Both the position numbers and the translations under genes were made by a program. From Metabacillus dongyingensis (GTDB taxonomy: Bacteria > Bacillota > Bacilli > Bacillales > Bacillaceae), in assembly GCF_019933155.2 (NCBI RefSeq), contig NZ_CP082944.1, positions 3,536,001 to 3,600,000 of the forward strand: a stretch of DNA of 64,000 nucleotides, given 5' to 3'. Positions 16,719 to 26,538 of the stretch are shown here, one piece after another; position 1 is the first letter of the stretch, and each line of letters starts with the position of its first letter. The notes under the pieces were generated by a model, which saw only the letters and a list, made by a program, of their open reading frames with translations, was not told where the DNA came from and did no database searches.

Positions 16719-17687
16719 TCACACTGTTGAAAGCTTTGTTTTCACAAGCCAAGCTCCGCCGATGACTCCTGCATCATTGCCTAAAGTAGCAATTGAAATG
16801 GAAGCTCCCTCTGCCACGCGGGGAAAAGCAAAACGCTTAAAATATTTTTCTGTACTTTTTCTTAAATGTTCGCCCGCTTTTGAAACACCTCCGCCAATGA
16901 CAATCTTCTCCGGGTTTAAACCGTTGGATAAATTGGCAAGAGCAAGTCCCAGTTGTTTTGTAATATACTCAACAACCTCTGAAGCAACTAAATCGCCTTG
17001 TTCAGATGCTTCAAAAACATCTCTTGACGAAATAGTTCCATTTTCCTCATATAATTTTCTAAGAGTACTAGGTGAATCGCTCTCATTCAGCTTTTCTACA
17101 GCAAGCCTTACAATTCCGGTTGCAGAAGCAATTGTTTCAAGACATCCTTCTTTGCCGCAATTACAAGGGGCCCCTCCCTCTACTACAGAAGTTATATGGC
17201 CGATCTCACCGCCAGCTCCATTCACACCATGCACGACAATGCCATTTGAAATGATGCCTCCGCCTACTCCTGTACCTAAAGTTACACATATAACATCTTT
17301 CGCTCCGTCGCCGGCACCTTTCCACATTTCTCCGATAGCAGCAATATTTGCATCATTGTCGATCACCGCTTGTAAACCTGTTTCGATTTCAAGATGATGC
17401 TTTAGCGGGTAGTTCTTCCAGCCTAAGTTTACTGTTTCATAAACAAGGCCTGTTTCTAAATTCACAGGACCTGGGGCTCCCATGCCGATTCCGGCAAGTT
17501 TTGACTTCGTTTGTCCGAGTTCGGCAAGTTTAGCATCGATTGCTTTTGCAATATCTGTTGTTATCGTTTTCCCGCTTTTATCTGTCGGTATTTCCCATTT
17601 TTCGAGCATTTCGCCATAATGGCTGATAAACGCCATCTTAATTGTTGTGCCGCCTAAGTCAATTCCTACTAGCCATTTATCTGTCAT
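16719..17687 (-). CDS. glcK: Glucokinase, ROK family
   Basis: About 322 residues. ATP-binding [10 protein letters not shown] near residue 9, catalytic region NDANIAA, and the ROK zinc-type cluster [18 protein letters not shown] (CxCGxxGCxE). It phosphorylates glucose using ATP. ATG 17687 is preferred because the first ATG (17699) lies inside the ribosome site AAAGGATG. It follows yqgQ and gluP on the same strand, the order known from B. subtilis. Confidence 0.95.
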   Translation of the reverse strand: MTDKWLVGIDLGGTTIKMAFISHYGEMLEKWEIPTDKSGKTITTDIAKAIDAKLAELGQTKSKLAGIGMGAPGPVNLETGLVYETVNLGWKNYPLKHHLEIETGLQAVIDNDANIAAIGEMWKGAGDGAKDVICVTLGTGVGGGIISNGIVVHGVNGAGGEIGHITSVVEGGAPCNCGKEGCLETIASATGIVRLAVEKLNESDSPSTLRKLYEENGTISSRDVFEASEQGDLVASEVVEYITKQLGLALANLSNGLNPEKIVIGGGVSKAGEHLRKSTEKYFKRFAFPRVAEGASISIATLGNDAGVIGGAWLVKTKLSTV

Positions 17688-17754
17688 TGTCTCTGTCATC
17701 CTTTGTTTATATTATTCTAAGAAACCGCTTGCACAATTCATTGAACGGTTTGCT

Positions 17755-17955
17755 TTAACTTTTTTTCCTCACGCGCTGGCCCTCTTGTCTTAAAAGCAGC
17801 ACAGCCATCTGATAATCCTGAACTTCGATAAGATTTGAGTCAAACAGCTGTCTGACTTCCATTTCCATAAGTTCTAAATCAGCTGAACGATCTCCAATGT
17901 ATATGATTGTTCCGTACTTTTTTAAAAGCTGCTGAATATCATAGATTGTTTTCAC
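17755..17955 (-). CDS. yqgQ: YqgQ, DUF910 protein
   Basis: 66 residues starting with GTG after AGGTGGG. The sequence MKTIYDIQQLLKKYGTIIYIGDR is the signature of the DUF910 family, a small three-helix protein with no known activity. Lies directly upstream of glcK. Confidence 0.88.
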   Translation of the reverse strand: MKTIYDIQQLLKKYGTIIYIGDRSADLELMEMEVRQLFDSNLIEVQDYQMAVLLLRQEGQRVRKKS

Positions 17956-18122
17956 TTTCCCACCTACTCATTTGAAACTTAATCTAACTACATTAAAGTA
18001 TAAAGGAATGTCGTAGTGCGTCAAGAGAATTATCTGTAAAAAAGGAAATATCCGTAATGATAGAAAAAATTAGGAGGTTTATTAATGTGAAAAAGAGCAG
18101 TTTCCTGCCCTCCTGAAGTTTT

Positions 18123-19289
18123 TTAGTATACCTGTCCATTATAGAATCCATAAAAGTAGGCAAAAACCACAAACAGAATGGACAGTAAGGCTCCAATCAG
18201 CCTCAGTCCCCATTTGTGCTGTTTTGGCAGCTGAACAATCAGCGCAGCTAAAAAGCCCCCAAACAATCCTCCAAGATGACCTGCATTATCAATATTCGGC
18301 ACAGCAAATCCAAAAAGAAGATTCAGCACAATTATGAAAATTAAATTTGAGCCAATCGTTCTGAAAAACAGCTTTGGATTACTAATTCCTAAATAAAGCA
18401 ATGCACCGAAACATCCAAAGATGGCTCCTGAAGCTCCTGCAGATATGGAAGGACTCAGAGCAAAGCTTGCAAGCGTACCTGCTGCACCTGCAAATAAGTA
18501 AATGACTAAAAATTTAACAGAACCGTACATTTTCTCAACTGCGCTGCCAATATAAATTAATGCCAGCGTGTTCATCAAGAGATGAAGCATGCCAATGTGG
18601 AGAATAATTGGGGTAAAGAAACGCCACCATTCACCGCTAATAATAGAGGGGTTGTATTTAGCGCCAAACTGAATTAAGGTTTGTGTGTTTTGACTTCCGC
18701 CTGCTGCTTCTAAAAGCATAAACATAAAGATTTGGACCGCAGTAAACGTGTAGGTGAAAATTGGTTTTCCAAAATTGAAAATTTGTTTTTCTTCCTTTAT
18801 TCTGCGATTTGAGTGTGAAATGGCTTCACTTTTTAAAATGGCAGTGTGAATTGTATCTGATGTTTTAACAGATAGGCTTACTCCAAGCAGCTTTTCAAGG
18901 TAAAAGAGGATCTCCTCTTCATTATCTTTATGAACGACAACTGATTTTAAAGTGGTTTGTCCCTCATGATAAGGTTTTTCAATTCGAAACTCCCAATGAT
19001 CTACCGGAGGATAAGCAGAAATATACACATTTAATAATTGTATGGGATGCTTCCAGGACTGTTTGCGGATGCGGTCTATGTGCATCGCTATTCTTTCAAT
19101 ATCCTGCTGCAGCTGACTGCCCCAATCAAGGTCCTTTCTAATAAAGCGAACAATTTGAAACTCTTTATTGTTGTATGGACCAAGCAAGACTTCCTGCTCA
19201 TCATCTGATAAACGGATCATCTGATAATCATGCTTCGTGACAACATCATGGATTAACTTCCAGAAAAGCTCATCCTGCTTAATTCCCAT
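18123..19289 (-). CDS. gluP: GluP-type rhomboid intramembrane serine protease, short form
   Basis: 388 residues. A cytoplasmic N-terminal domain (about 1-180) precedes a six- or seven-helix rhomboid core. The catalytic serine is in GASGAIFGCFG and the histidine in NAGHLGGLFGG, with the HIGMLHLLMN motif in helix 2. B. subtilis GluP has about 507 residues with TPR repeats at the C-terminus. Here the protein ends right after the last helix, and no TPR coding is seen in the 170 bp before yqgQ. Confidence 0.9.
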   Translation of the reverse strand: MGIKQDELFWKLIHDVVTKHDYQMIRLSDDEQEVLLGPYNNKEFQIVRFIRKDLDWGSQLQQDIERIAMHIDRIRKQSWKHPIQLLNVYISAYPPVDHWEFRIEKPYHEGQTTLKSVVVHKDNEEEILFYLEKLLGVSLSVKTSDTIHTAILKSEAISHSNRRIKEEKQIFNFGKPIFTYTFTAVQIFMFMLLEAAGGSQNTQTLIQFGAKYNPSIISGEWWRFFTPIILHIGMLHLLMNTLALIYIGSAVEKMYGSVKFLVIYLFAGAAGTLASFALSPSISAGASGAIFGCFGALLYLGISNPKLFFRTIGSNLIFIIVLNLLFGFAVPNIDNAGHLGGLFGGFLAALIVQLPKQHKWGLRLIGALLSILFVVFAYFYGFYNGQVY

Positions 19290-19363
19290 ATTCTTCTCTC
19301 CGAACTTTTTATCAATAGTATATCAACTAAAATGGATGTTGTTAAAGAATTGTGCTTTTCAAA

Positions 19364-19392
19364 TAAAAAAACACCTGTTTACCAAACAGGTG
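19364..19392 (-). terminator. Terminator after the YqgO-like gene
   Basis: Stem CACCTGTTT / AAACAGGTG around ACC (plus strand), then TTTTTTT on the minus strand, next to the stop codon. Confidence 0.75.
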
Positions 19393-19396
19393 AGCG

Positions 19397-19573
19397 TTAA
19401 CGAAAAGCACGAAACATAAATTTTTCCCTGATAAATGGAATTCTCATAGACAGCTGAATAAAAAAGTGGCGAATATTCGGCTGACTGAGCACAACGTTCA
19501 TCAGACGGTAGCGATACTGGTAAAAAGCAAGCATTCCGAGCACCATAAGAAGTATAGAATTTAATTTTCGCAT
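19397..19573 (-). CDS. Small YqgO-like protein
   Basis: 58 residues from ATG 19573, 6 bases after a strong GGAGGG. One N-terminal hydrophobic segment (ILLMVLGMLAFYQYRYRL) and a basic C-terminus (FIREKFMFRAFR). Position between gluP and yqgN fits yqgO of B. subtilis, but I cannot confirm the identity from sequence. Probably a membrane-associated microprotein. Confidence 0.6.
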   Translation of the reverse strand: MRKLNSILLMVLGMLAFYQYRYRLMNVVLSQPNIRHFFIQLSMRIPFIREKFMFRAFR

Positions 19574-19631
19574 CTTCATCCCTCCTAGTGATACTTTTTG
19601 CCGGGATCCCTTTTTTTATCCGTATTTTCTT

Positions 19632-20402
19632 TCAGTATATAAGGACCGCTAACAAAGAAGCCGCAAGAATTGCTGAAAAATTAACTGCATCATTGTTTAA
19701 TAATCCTTTTATTTTATTGCCCTGTTGCTGACAATGCGAGTATCGTTCTGTTTTTTTCCCGCAGGCAGGACATTGATATTGCACCTGAATAGAAGCCCCA
19801 AGCACCGTATCTATCAAATTGCCCATGAATCCAAGCAAAATGATAAGCAGTAAATCCACAGCTTGAATTGAAAGAACCAAATAAGCTGAAACTCCTATCA
19901 GGCATGCACCGGAGAGTGCTGATGCAGTTCCAAGAGTACTTACTGCTCCTGATGTTCCTTTCTTTACCTGCTTCAAAGTAAAAATCATTCTTGGCATTTT
20001 TTTGCTGAGCGTTCCTATTTCAGATGCCCATGTATCTGCGTTTGCTGCAGCGATAGAAACGCCGTAAACCGTGAAACTCCCGTCAAATGGCATAAAAGCA
20101 TTTACTATGCTGATGAATGCAGAAACACCTCCATTTGCCAACACTTGGATGGCGTCTCTCTGATCCCCTTTTACAAGTAAATCGTCTACACTCTTTTTTT
20201 GATCACGCTTAAACTTGCTCCAAAAACTTGAGCTTCCAAAGAAAATCCCGAGTAAAATCAATCCAGGATAGCCGAAGCCTGCAAAAATAGAAATACCAAT
20301 AAAGCATGCAGCAACAGCTCCGCTGAATGTTAAAGACTTCATCTTCAGTCCTGCAAATGAAATCAGGAGAATAAAGGATATGGCAAGAAAATGATCACTC
20401 AC
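19632..20402 (-). CDS. DUF92 integral membrane protein
   Basis: 256 residues with six or seven hydrophobic helices. The DUF92 (TIGR00297) landmarks are present: AANADTWASEIGTLS, KKGTSGAVSTLGT and GFMGNLIDTVLGA, near a two-CxxC-like segment (CPACGKKTERYSHC). Eukaryotic relatives include phytyl-phosphate kinase (VTE6), so a lipid or prenyl phosphate kinase role is possible but unproven. The GTG start overlaps the end of yqgN by 8 bases. Confidence 0.85.
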   Translation of the reverse strand: MSDHFLAISFILLISFAGLKMKSLTFSGAVAACFIGISIFAGFGYPGLILLGIFFGSSSFWSKFKRDQKKSVDDLLVKGDQRDAIQVLANGGVSAFISIVNAFMPFDGSFTVYGVSIAAANADTWASEIGTLSKKMPRMIFTLKQVKKGTSGAVSTLGTASALSGACLIGVSAYLVLSIQAVDLLLIILLGFMGNLIDTVLGASIQVQYQCPACGKKTERYSHCQQQGNKIKGLLNNDAVNFSAILAASLLAVLIY

Positions 20403-20961
20403 TTGTTATAATCACCTCATTTTCCGTCAAAATTTGATGGACAGGCACATCATGTGCTTCAGCAGGAATACATGAAACCAATTGAGCTTCAAAAGCCAGT
20501 GAAACCGTTAAACCGCTGTATTGTGTCAAGTACCTGTCATAATAACCCCCGCCATAGCCAATTCTATAGCCATTTTTGTCATAGCATATCCCAGGAACTA
20601 AAAGAAGATCGATTTCATCAGGGGAAACTGGGTCTGTTTTTGAAACAACAGGCTCTTTTAAGCCAAAATAAACAGTTTCAAGCTGCTCGATTGATTGAAA
20701 CGTCCGAAATTCCATTTTCTTTTGCCCTGGATAGCATTTAGGAATTGCCACTCTCTTATTTTGCTTTAAGGCCTCTTGAATGATCAGGCTCGTGTCCACT
20801 TCTTTTCCATTTGAAATGGTAATGGCTATTGTCTTGCTCTGCTGCCAGAAGGATTGCTTAAAAAGTCTTTTATTTATACGTTCGCAATTCTTTTTGTATG
20901 TATCGAAGTCTAAAGATTCGAGCTTGCGTTTTACGTCATTTCTAAGTTCTGTTTTCAGCAT
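20395..20961 (-). CDS. yqgN: 5-formyltetrahydrofolate cyclo-ligase
   Basis: About 188 residues. ATG 20961 follows AAGGAGAGAG, so the longer reading to 21012 is not used. Converts 5-formyl-THF to 5,10-methenyl-THF with ATP. Family motifs are the N-terminal basic helix (ELRNDVKRKLESL), DLLLVPGICYD and the glycine-rich GYRIGYGGGYYDRYL. It follows rpmG after a terminator-like hairpin. Confidence 0.93.
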   Translation of the reverse strand: MLKTELRNDVKRKLESLDFDTYKKNCERINKRLFKQSFWQQSKTIAITISNGKEVDTSLIIQEALKQNKRVAIPKCYPGQKKMEFRTFQSIEQLETVYFGLKEPVVSKTDPVSPDEIDLLLVPGICYDKNGYRIGYGGGYYDRYLTQYSGLTVSLAFEAQLVSCIPAEAHDVPVHQILTENEVIITSE

Positions 20962-20996
20962 GCCAATAACTCTCTCCTTGAACAATATTTGTATGT

Positions 20997-21030
20997 ATAA
21001 AAAAAACAGCAAGGAAATAAATTCCTGCTG
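20997..21030 (-). terminator. Terminator or attenuator after rpmG
   Basis: On the minus strand CAGCAGGAA-TTTA-TTCCTTGCTG (one bulge) is followed by a run of eight T residues. It lies between rpmG and yqgN. Confidence 0.7.
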
Positions 21031-21031
21031 C

Positions 21032-21181
21032 TTACTTTGTTTCGCGGTGTAATGTAACCTTTTTCTCTCTAGAGCAATATTTTTTAAGCTCCATACGATC
21101 CGGGTTATTACGTTTATTCTTTTTAGAAATGTAATTACGTTCGCCGCACTCTGTGCAAGCTAATGTAAGATTAACGCGCAT
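21032..21181 (-). CDS. rpmG: 50S ribosomal protein L33
   Basis: 49 residues, read directly from the sequence: begins [17 protein letters not shown] and ends LHRETK. GGAGGG precedes ATG. C9-x2-C12 is present while the second pair is reduced to one Cys (KKYCSR), as in several Bacillus RpmG proteins. Adjacent to yqgN as in B. subtilis. Confidence 0.95.
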   Translation of the reverse strand: MRVNLTLACTECGERNYISKKNKRNNPDRMELKKYCSREKKVTLHRETK

Positions 21182-21299
21182 GTTGATTTCCCTCCAAACT
21201 AAAAAACTTATACTAAATCAGACTTAACTATAATAGCATTTTTAAAAAAGAAATTCCACATTATTTTATTTTTTTCTTCAATCTATGAAAAGAAGAGAG

Positions 21300-22349
21300 T
21301 TAAGAATCCCTTTTCGTATATTCTCTCCAGGCATTAACCGTCTCATCATTCATATCTGCGAGCGCTGAATGATCCTGAATCTGACAGTGGCCAATCATCC
21401 CGCCTAAGCTGCAGGACTTTCCCACATAGCTATTTTCCCATAAAATCGAATGGGTAATTTCCGATTTTTCATGGATAATAGCAGACTCTGAGAGAACCGT
21501 CTGCGGACCTACTATAGCGCCTTCATGAATAATCGTGTTCCTGCTTATATAGATCGGTCCTTTTAATGTCACATCATCATGAATGGTCACACCATCCTCC
21601 ATCCAGATGCCTTTAGCTATCTCTTTGCCCTTAGAAGGAAGATTGACTTTATGATGGAGCATATCAAACTGAGCCTCGCGATATGTTGCTAGTGTCCCAA
21701 TATCAGACCAATATCCCTCAGCTTCAAAAATACTGATTTTCTCATTATGCTTTAAGATTGCAGGAAACACATCTTTACTGAAGTCATAATGAGTGAAATC
21801 TTCGAGATAGGTAAATATCTTTGGGTCAAGAATATAAATCCCCGTATTAATAGAATGTTTAGTGAGGTCGCTCCAGTTTGGCTTTTCGAACATCTTATCC
21901 ATTTTTTTATCTGCGGACAAAAGCACTCCATATTCGATTGGCAAATCCAGCGGTTTTGTAAAGATTGTCGCTGCTGCAAGCTGGTCCTCATGATGCTGTA
22001 TTCCTGCACTCAAATCAAAATCAGTCAGAATATCTCCGCTTATAACAAGAAATGATTCCGTCAGCATTTGCTCTGCCAGTTTTACACTTCCTGCTGTACC
22101 GAGAGGCATTCCGTCTTCACTGTAAGTAATGGTGACACCCCATTTAGAACCGTCCCCAAAATGGGACCGGATAGAAGATGACAAATAATGCACAGTCATA
22201 ATAATATCAGTGATTCCATGTCTTTTTAATAACTCAATGCTATATTCCATGACAGGCTTGTTTAATATAGGGACCATTGGTTTTGGACAATGATTTGTAA
22301 GAGGTCTAAGCCTGCAGCCTTCTCCGCCTGCGAGGATCACAGCTTTCAC
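21300..22349 (-). CDS. Sugar-phosphate nucleotidyltransferase with left-handed beta-helix tail
   Basis: About 349 residues from GTG 22349 (AAGGAG 9 bases upstream). The N-terminal nucleotidyltransferase has [13 protein letters not shown] and [15 protein letters not shown], and a GDILTDFD metal site. The C-terminal third has hexapeptide-type repeats ([23 protein letters not shown]). Similar to the mannose-1-P guanylyltransferase / glucose-1-P nucleotidyltransferase group; the substrate cannot be decided. It follows the GH57-GT4 gene by 13 bp, so it likely supplies the nucleotide sugar for that enzyme. Confidence 0.85.
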   Translation of the reverse strand: MKAVILAGGEGCRLRPLTNHCPKPMVPILNKPVMEYSIELLKRHGITDIIMTVHYLSSSIRSHFGDGSKWGVTITYSEDGMPLGTAGSVKLAEQMLTESFLVISGDILTDFDLSAGIQHHEDQLAAATIFTKPLDLPIEYGVLLSADKKMDKMFEKPNWSDLTKHSINTGIYILDPKIFTYLEDFTHYDFSKDVFPAILKHNEKISIFEAEGYWSDIGTLATYREAQFDMLHHKVNLPSKGKEIAKGIWMEDGVTIHDDVTLKGPIYISRNTIIHEGAIVGPQTVLSESAIIHEKSEITHSILWENSYVGKSCSLGGMIGHCQIQDHSALADMNDETVNAWREYTKRDS

Positions 22350-22362
22350 ATTTTTCAGCTCC

Positions 22363-25005
22363 TTATCTTTTATGATAAAGCACTTCATACTCTTGAATAA
22401 TTTTTTTCACGATATGTTCATAGGCAAATCGGCTCAAAATTTCTTTATATCCCTGTTGAGCCAGACGGTCTGCCCGCTCTTTATGTTGGAGTGCCTCTAG
22501 GATAGCTGATGCCAAAGCTTTTGAATTTCCCCGCTCAAATAGGAGGCCATTTTCATTGTGCTTGATAATCTCTTTTAACCCGCCGGTATTTGCAGCAATT
22601 GTCAGTTTTTTCGCTGCCATGCTCTCCAGTGCAACAATTCCAAATGGTTCATAATAGCTCGGAATGATATTCATCTCACAGTGCGTAAGGAGTATATGTA
22701 TAAGGTCTTCATCTATAAAACCAAGGAATGTTACATTTTCATGAACGTTCAATTCTTTCGCTTTTTTCTCATATTCGTTGCGATGCGGTCCATCTCCTGC
22801 TATTACAATGCGGATTTTAGGAAAACGCTTCAAAATACCCGGTATGGCGGATAACAGCACATCAAAACCTTTTTCTGCGACAAGTCTTCCCATCGAGAAA
22901 AGATACGGCTGCCCAGTCAATGATAGATCATTGCGCTTTTGTGAATTTTTAACATACATATTATTTTTTAAAAGATTTATTCCATTAGGGATTACAGTTA
23001 GTTTTTCAGAAGGTATGTGAAATTGCTCCTTGACCTCTTTCAACATATAGTCACTGCACACAATCACCTGATCTGCAGCTTGCACCAGCAGGCATTCTTC
23101 CCTTTGTATATACTTCTGCAGAGGGGTCACGATCTCGCCGTTCCTTCCCAGTTCTGTCGCATGAATCGTTGCAATCAGCGGCACTTTAAACAGCTTTTGT
23201 ATAGATCTTCCCGCCCCTGCTGTCAGCCAATCATGAACATGCACTAAATCATATTTGATGTGACTATTCTTTATTAGAAATTGAACAAATGCACTATTGT
23301 AATTTATTGCCCACTCAGAGAGCGACTGATGCTTTTGCTGAATAGACTGTATGCGGTATATATGCAGGTTGGGAACTGGATTCTCATATAATGGGAGTTC
23401 TTCATCAGAAGCTATTGTAAGAAGCGCAACTTCATAATTTTGTCCAGCAAGTGCATTTGTCAGCTTATCTACATGCCTTCCAAGCCCCCCGACTAGATTT
23501 GGGGGATATTCTGTAGACACCATCAGTATTCTTGGCCTGTCAGCAAACGCTTGTAACTCAGATGTGTTTCTTTTCAATGGAAGAAATGTAAATAAATCTG
23601 GTTCCGGGTTATAGGTTTCTAATTCTTCATCCGATCGTCCGCTCAGTTCGTAATAATTATTTAGGTGCTTTTTAATACGATAATGTCCATAATCAGCAGA
23701 AGTGCCGTTTCCAATCATGAATGTCCAGTCACTGCTTGCGGCAAGCATCCATTCCTTAATTAGGCACCATTTTTTCCTTGTATTCATTTCCCGGGAATTT
23801 ACAGAAGGGTTGAATAACTGTTTCTCGATTAAATGAAAGTGCTGAAAGTATTCCGCTGTTTTTTCATTCAGCCATATATCACCGTACCCATTTCTTCCCC
23901 ATGTAGAAAAAGCTAAGCCGTCGTGGCCGCTGACATTATTTTTGTTTCCCAGCCAATCAGAAGGGAGAACAAACGGGTTTTCCTTCTTTAACAGCTCAGA
24001 AAGAAAGGCAGGACCCTCAAACCACCAATGGCCGAATAACTCAAAATCAAATGGAAGCACAATAAGCTCTGTTGCAGGACGCAGCCTCTCCAAAAAATTA
24101 TGTGCATCATTTCCAGCTTGTTCAAATGCCATTTCATCATTATAAATCTTTTTATCCTCTGTCTTTCCAGTTATACTCCAAAGTTTCAGTCCGGTATTGA
24201 TTCTTGTCTTTTTAAGAAATGCAAACTCTTTAATATCTTCCCAATTCCTAGTCAACCCGACATCCCGGTAATATTCCCGATATACATGATGTGCAGGGTA
24301 TCCCCTATGCTTATCCCATACAGCGTTAGCTTTTTCTCTGTTCCGTTTAAAAATTGTGAGGCCCTTATAGTTCAAAGCAGGGCCATTTATTTCAGGTGAA
24401 TCGGCAAACGTGTATGTAATTCCTTGTTGAGTGAGAATCTGCACGGTCTGGTCATTTATCGCCATCTCCGGCAGCCAAAACCCTTTTGGAGCTGTTCCGA
24501 AATGGTGTTCAAACACTTTCATTCCTGTTTCCACTTGCATTTTCATGCCTTCATCCGTGCAATGAAAAGGGAGAATTGCATGTGTTGCACATGTAGTGAT
24601 AGCCTCAATTTTTCTTTTTTTAAATAGATCAATATATCCTTTTAAAATATTGCCCTTAAATTCTTCAAAGGTTTGGATGATCTTATTGTAATGAGATAGA
24701 TAAAAGTGTAATACTGATCGCTCCTCATTAGTTGCCCTGCTGAATTCTGATCTGATTAACAAAATCATTTTATCCAAGTGACAGCGGTATTTTTCCTGGG
24801 TCTTCTTATCGGTCAGCATTTCCATAAGAGTAGGGGAAAAAGAGATAGTGATGGACGGATTGTCCAAACCGTTTAAACTCCAAAGCATTGGAATATAGGA
24901 TTCTGACAGAGCTTCAAAAAGCCAGAGCTGTTCATATTCTGTATTTGTATAGTCAGTTATGAAAGGCAAGTGGGCATGAAGAATGATCATGCTGTTTTTC
25001 ACCAT
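22363..25005 (-). CDS. GH57/DUF1957 - GT4 fusion protein
   Basis: 880 residues in two enzymes. Residues 1 to about 480 form a GH57-type domain: the N-terminal HAHLPF, GFWLPE with the putative nucleophile E180, and [12 protein letters not shown] with the putative acid D320, then a DUF1957 helical part ([11 protein letters not shown] near 418-427). These are the residues used by GH57 branching enzymes. From about residue 491 a GT4 (GT-B) glycosyltransferase begins: [35 protein letters not shown] and the EPFGIVALE acceptor motif at 786-794. Glycogen-synthase-like GTs and GH57 branching enzymes are usually separate proteins, so this would be an elongating and branching enzyme in one chain. Glucan product is inferred, not shown. 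No signal peptide, so cytoplasmic. Confidence 0.85.
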   Translation of the reverse strand: MVKNSMIILHAHLPFITDYTNTEYEQLWLFEALSESYIPMLWSLNGLDNPSITISFSPTLMEMLTDKKTQEKYRCHLDKMILLIRSEFSRATNEERSVLHFYLSHYNKIIQTFEEFKGNILKGYIDLFKKRKIEAITTCATHAILPFHCTDEGMKMQVETGMKVFEHHFGTAPKGFWLPEMAINDQTVQILTQQGITYTFADSPEINGPALNYKGLTIFKRNREKANAVWDKHRGYPAHHVYREYYRDVGLTRNWEDIKEFAFLKKTRINTGLKLWSITGKTEDKKIYNDEMAFEQAGNDAHNFLERLRPATELIVLPFDFELFGHWWFEGPAFLSELLKKENPFVLPSDWLGNKNNVSGHDGLAFSTWGRNGYGDIWLNEKTAEYFQHFHLIEKQLFNPSVNSREMNTRKKWCLIKEWMLAASSDWTFMIGNGTSADYGHYRIKKHLNNYYELSGRSDEELETYNPEPDLFTFLPLKRNTSELQAFADRPRILMVSTEYPPNLVGGLGRHVDKLTNALAGQNYEVALLTIASDEELPLYENPVPNLHIYRIQSIQQKHQSLSEWAINYNSAFVQFLIKNSHIKYDLVHVHDWLTAGAGRSIQKLFKVPLIATIHATELGRNGEIVTPLQKYIQREECLLVQAADQVIVCSDYMLKEVKEQFHIPSEKLTVIPNGINLLKNNMYVKNSQKRNDLSLTGQPYLFSMGRLVAEKGFDVLLSAIPGILKRFPKIRIVIAGDGPHRNEYEKKAKELNVHENVTFLGFIDEDLIHILLTHCEMNIIPSYYEPFGIVALESMAAKKLTIAANTGGLKEIIKHNENGLLFERGNSKALASAILEALQHKERADRLAQQGYKEILSRFAYEHIVKKIIQEYEVLYHKR

Positions 25006-25020
25006 GTGCTGATACTCCTT

Positions 25021-25467
25021 CTATTTGTCATATACCGTATAAGCTGAGAATTGCTTTTCCCAGGATTCAGATTCCTCTTTATAGGCTGTCCAGTCAGCAT
25101 CTCTGCCATCAGTATCCGTCATTTTCAATTCATTTGACTTCAGAACAGTCAGTTTAACATTTTCAGATGTTTGCAAAATTAATTCAGTATAGTAGCTGGC
25201 AGCTGCTCCTATGCCTTTAATAAAAAGATAAGTTTGTTCATCTGTGATATCAAAATCTTTATAGAAAAGAGTGCCATTCTTTTTTTGATAAAGTCTTAAC
25301 GTTTTTTTTAGAGAAGAAAAAGGCTCCCTGCATAAAATGGAGAGGGCAATTTCAGTTTTAAACCCTACATTCCACTGTAAATACAAAACAGATGGATTTT
25401 TCATTATAAGAGTCATTGCATCTCCATGCAGATGGTTTATTTGATCCATTGAGGGCTGATTTATCAA
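25021..25467 (-). CDS. DUF4912 protein
   Basis: 148 residues. TTG start 5-6 bases after AAAGGGATG. Core features match DUF4912 (a WNVG segment, an aromatic YYTELILQTSE segment, and DADW near the C-terminus). No catalytic motif known. First gene of a three-gene unit with the GH57-GT4 fusion (15-bp gap) and the nucleotidyltransferase; in other bacteria DUF4912 genes often lie beside GH57 genes, so I infer a carbohydrate-binding or regulatory role. Confidence 0.75.
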   Translation of the reverse strand: MINQPSMDQINHLHGDAMTLIMKNPSVLYLQWNVGFKTEIALSILCREPFSSLKKTLRLYQKKNGTLFYKDFDITDEQTYLFIKGIGAAASYYTELILQTSENVKLTVLKSNELKMTDTDGRDADWTAYKEESESWEKQFSAYTVYDK

Positions 25468-25638
25468 GGGGCTTCATCCCTTTCATCGTTCATTGCTGTT
25501 ATTATTATGACATAAGTATAATCTATGAGAAAATCGCTTAAATTAAGACATTTTTCGACAATTTACATATTATCCTTTAGAATGTTTCAAATCTATGATA
25601 TAAAGAAAAAGGGAAAAAATATTAGAAGGTGAATAAAT

Positions 25639-25986
25639 ATGGAGATTATGATCATTGCCCTGTTTGTAGTCAGCATTCTTTTAATTGGCATCTCTTTCTT
25701 TCAGAGAGATCACTTAAAAGATATTGAACAGGAAGTTGAACACCTGTCGGTTTCTTCTATGCAAGAAATATACAAGCTGAAGAAAAAAGTCAGAGTGCTT
25801 GAAGAAGAAATTCTTCAAAATGATCTGGAGCTAACTGATAATGATTCGATTGACCCTCAGACGCTTCAGCGTATCATTTTGAAACATAATCAAGGCTTAT
25901 CCACTGAAGCAATTGCAAGATCTGAATACTTAAGCGAAGAAGAGATCGGAACCATTCTTAGAAAGAATGAGAGGGTCTTAACATGA
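25639..25986 (+). CDS. yqzD: YqzD-like membrane-anchored coiled-coil protein
   Basis: 115 residues. One N-terminal transmembrane helix (IMIIALFVVSILLIGISFF) followed by a coiled coil (about 25-65) and a small helical domain (LQRIILKHNQGLSTEAIARSEYLSEEEIGTIL) that resembles a helix-turn-helix. It overlaps yqzC by four bases (ATGA). Identity is based on position before yqzC and phoU/pst. Confidence 0.75.
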   Translation: MEIMIIALFVVSILLIGISFFQRDHLKDIEQEVEHLSVSSMQEIYKLKKKVRVLEEEILQNDLELTDNDSIDPQTLQRIILKHNQGLSTEAIARSEYLSEEEIGTILRKNERVLT

Positions 25987-26459
25987 GCAAAAAAGGATTA
26001 CAATCATTCGCAGCCGGAATGATTTTGTCTACTTCTGTTCTTGCAGCTACATATTTCATAAGTAACAGCAATGAAAAAACAGCTGCTCCTGTAAACAATG
26101 CAGTTTCCGAGAATGATATTAAAGAATTTTTAATAAAAAGCGGACAGACAGCGATCGATACAAAAGAGTATGACGAGCTTATTGCGTTTAAAGAAACAAC
26201 GCTTATTGAAAAACAAAAGCAAGCCGAAGCCCCTATTGAAGAAAAGCCTCAAAATGAAAAGTACACGTTAAAAATTGTAGAAGGCATGAATACAGGTGAT
26301 GTTTCTGACATCCTTGAACAAGAAGGCGTCATTGCCTCTGCAAAGGATTTTAACAAATTTGTCATTAATGGGAATTATCACACAAAGGTGCGCATGGGAA
26401 CTTTTGAACTTACTAAAGGCATGAGCTTCAGCGAAATTGTCAATGTACTTGTTAAATAA
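25983..26459 (+). CDS. yqzC: YqzC-like protein with MltG/YceG-type N-domain
   Basis: 158 residues. N-terminal membrane segment (MILSTSVLAATYFI), a linker rich in Glu and Pro, then a LysM-like module as found in MltG: KYTLKIVEGMNTGDVSDILEQEGVI and GTFELTKGMSFSEIVNVLV. It lacks the MltG catalytic domain, so it is probably a peptidoglycan-binding membrane protein. Followed by a strong terminator. Confidence 0.78.
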   Translation: MSKKGLQSFAAGMILSTSVLAATYFISNSNEKTAAPVNNAVSENDIKEFLIKSGQTAIDTKEYDELIAFKETTLIEKQKQAEAPIEEKPQNEKYTLKIVEGMNTGDVSDILEQEGVIASAKDFNKFVINGNYHTKVRMGTFELTKGMSFSEIVNVLVK

Positions 26460-26498
26460 TAAAAAAAGCGCAGAAAATTAATACTGTCTTAAAACTTA

Positions 26499-26536
26499 GA
26501 AAAGAGCTTGTCACTCATGGGTGACAAGCTCTTTTC
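26499..26536. terminator. Bidirectional terminator between yqzC and phoU
   Basis: Perfect 16-bp stem GAAAAGAGCTTGTCAC around a 6-base loop; serves two converging genes. Confidence 0.88.
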
Positions 26537-26538
26537 GT

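Noticed and set aside
16714..17397. Long open frame (227 codons) on the plus strand
   Set aside because: It is antisense to glcK, has no ribosome site, and its composition is that expected of the opposite strand of a coding gene.
18120..19290. Frameshift hiding the missing GluP TPR domain
   Set aside because: No frame between the gluP stop and yqgQ encodes TPR-like sequence and the gap is only about 170 bp.
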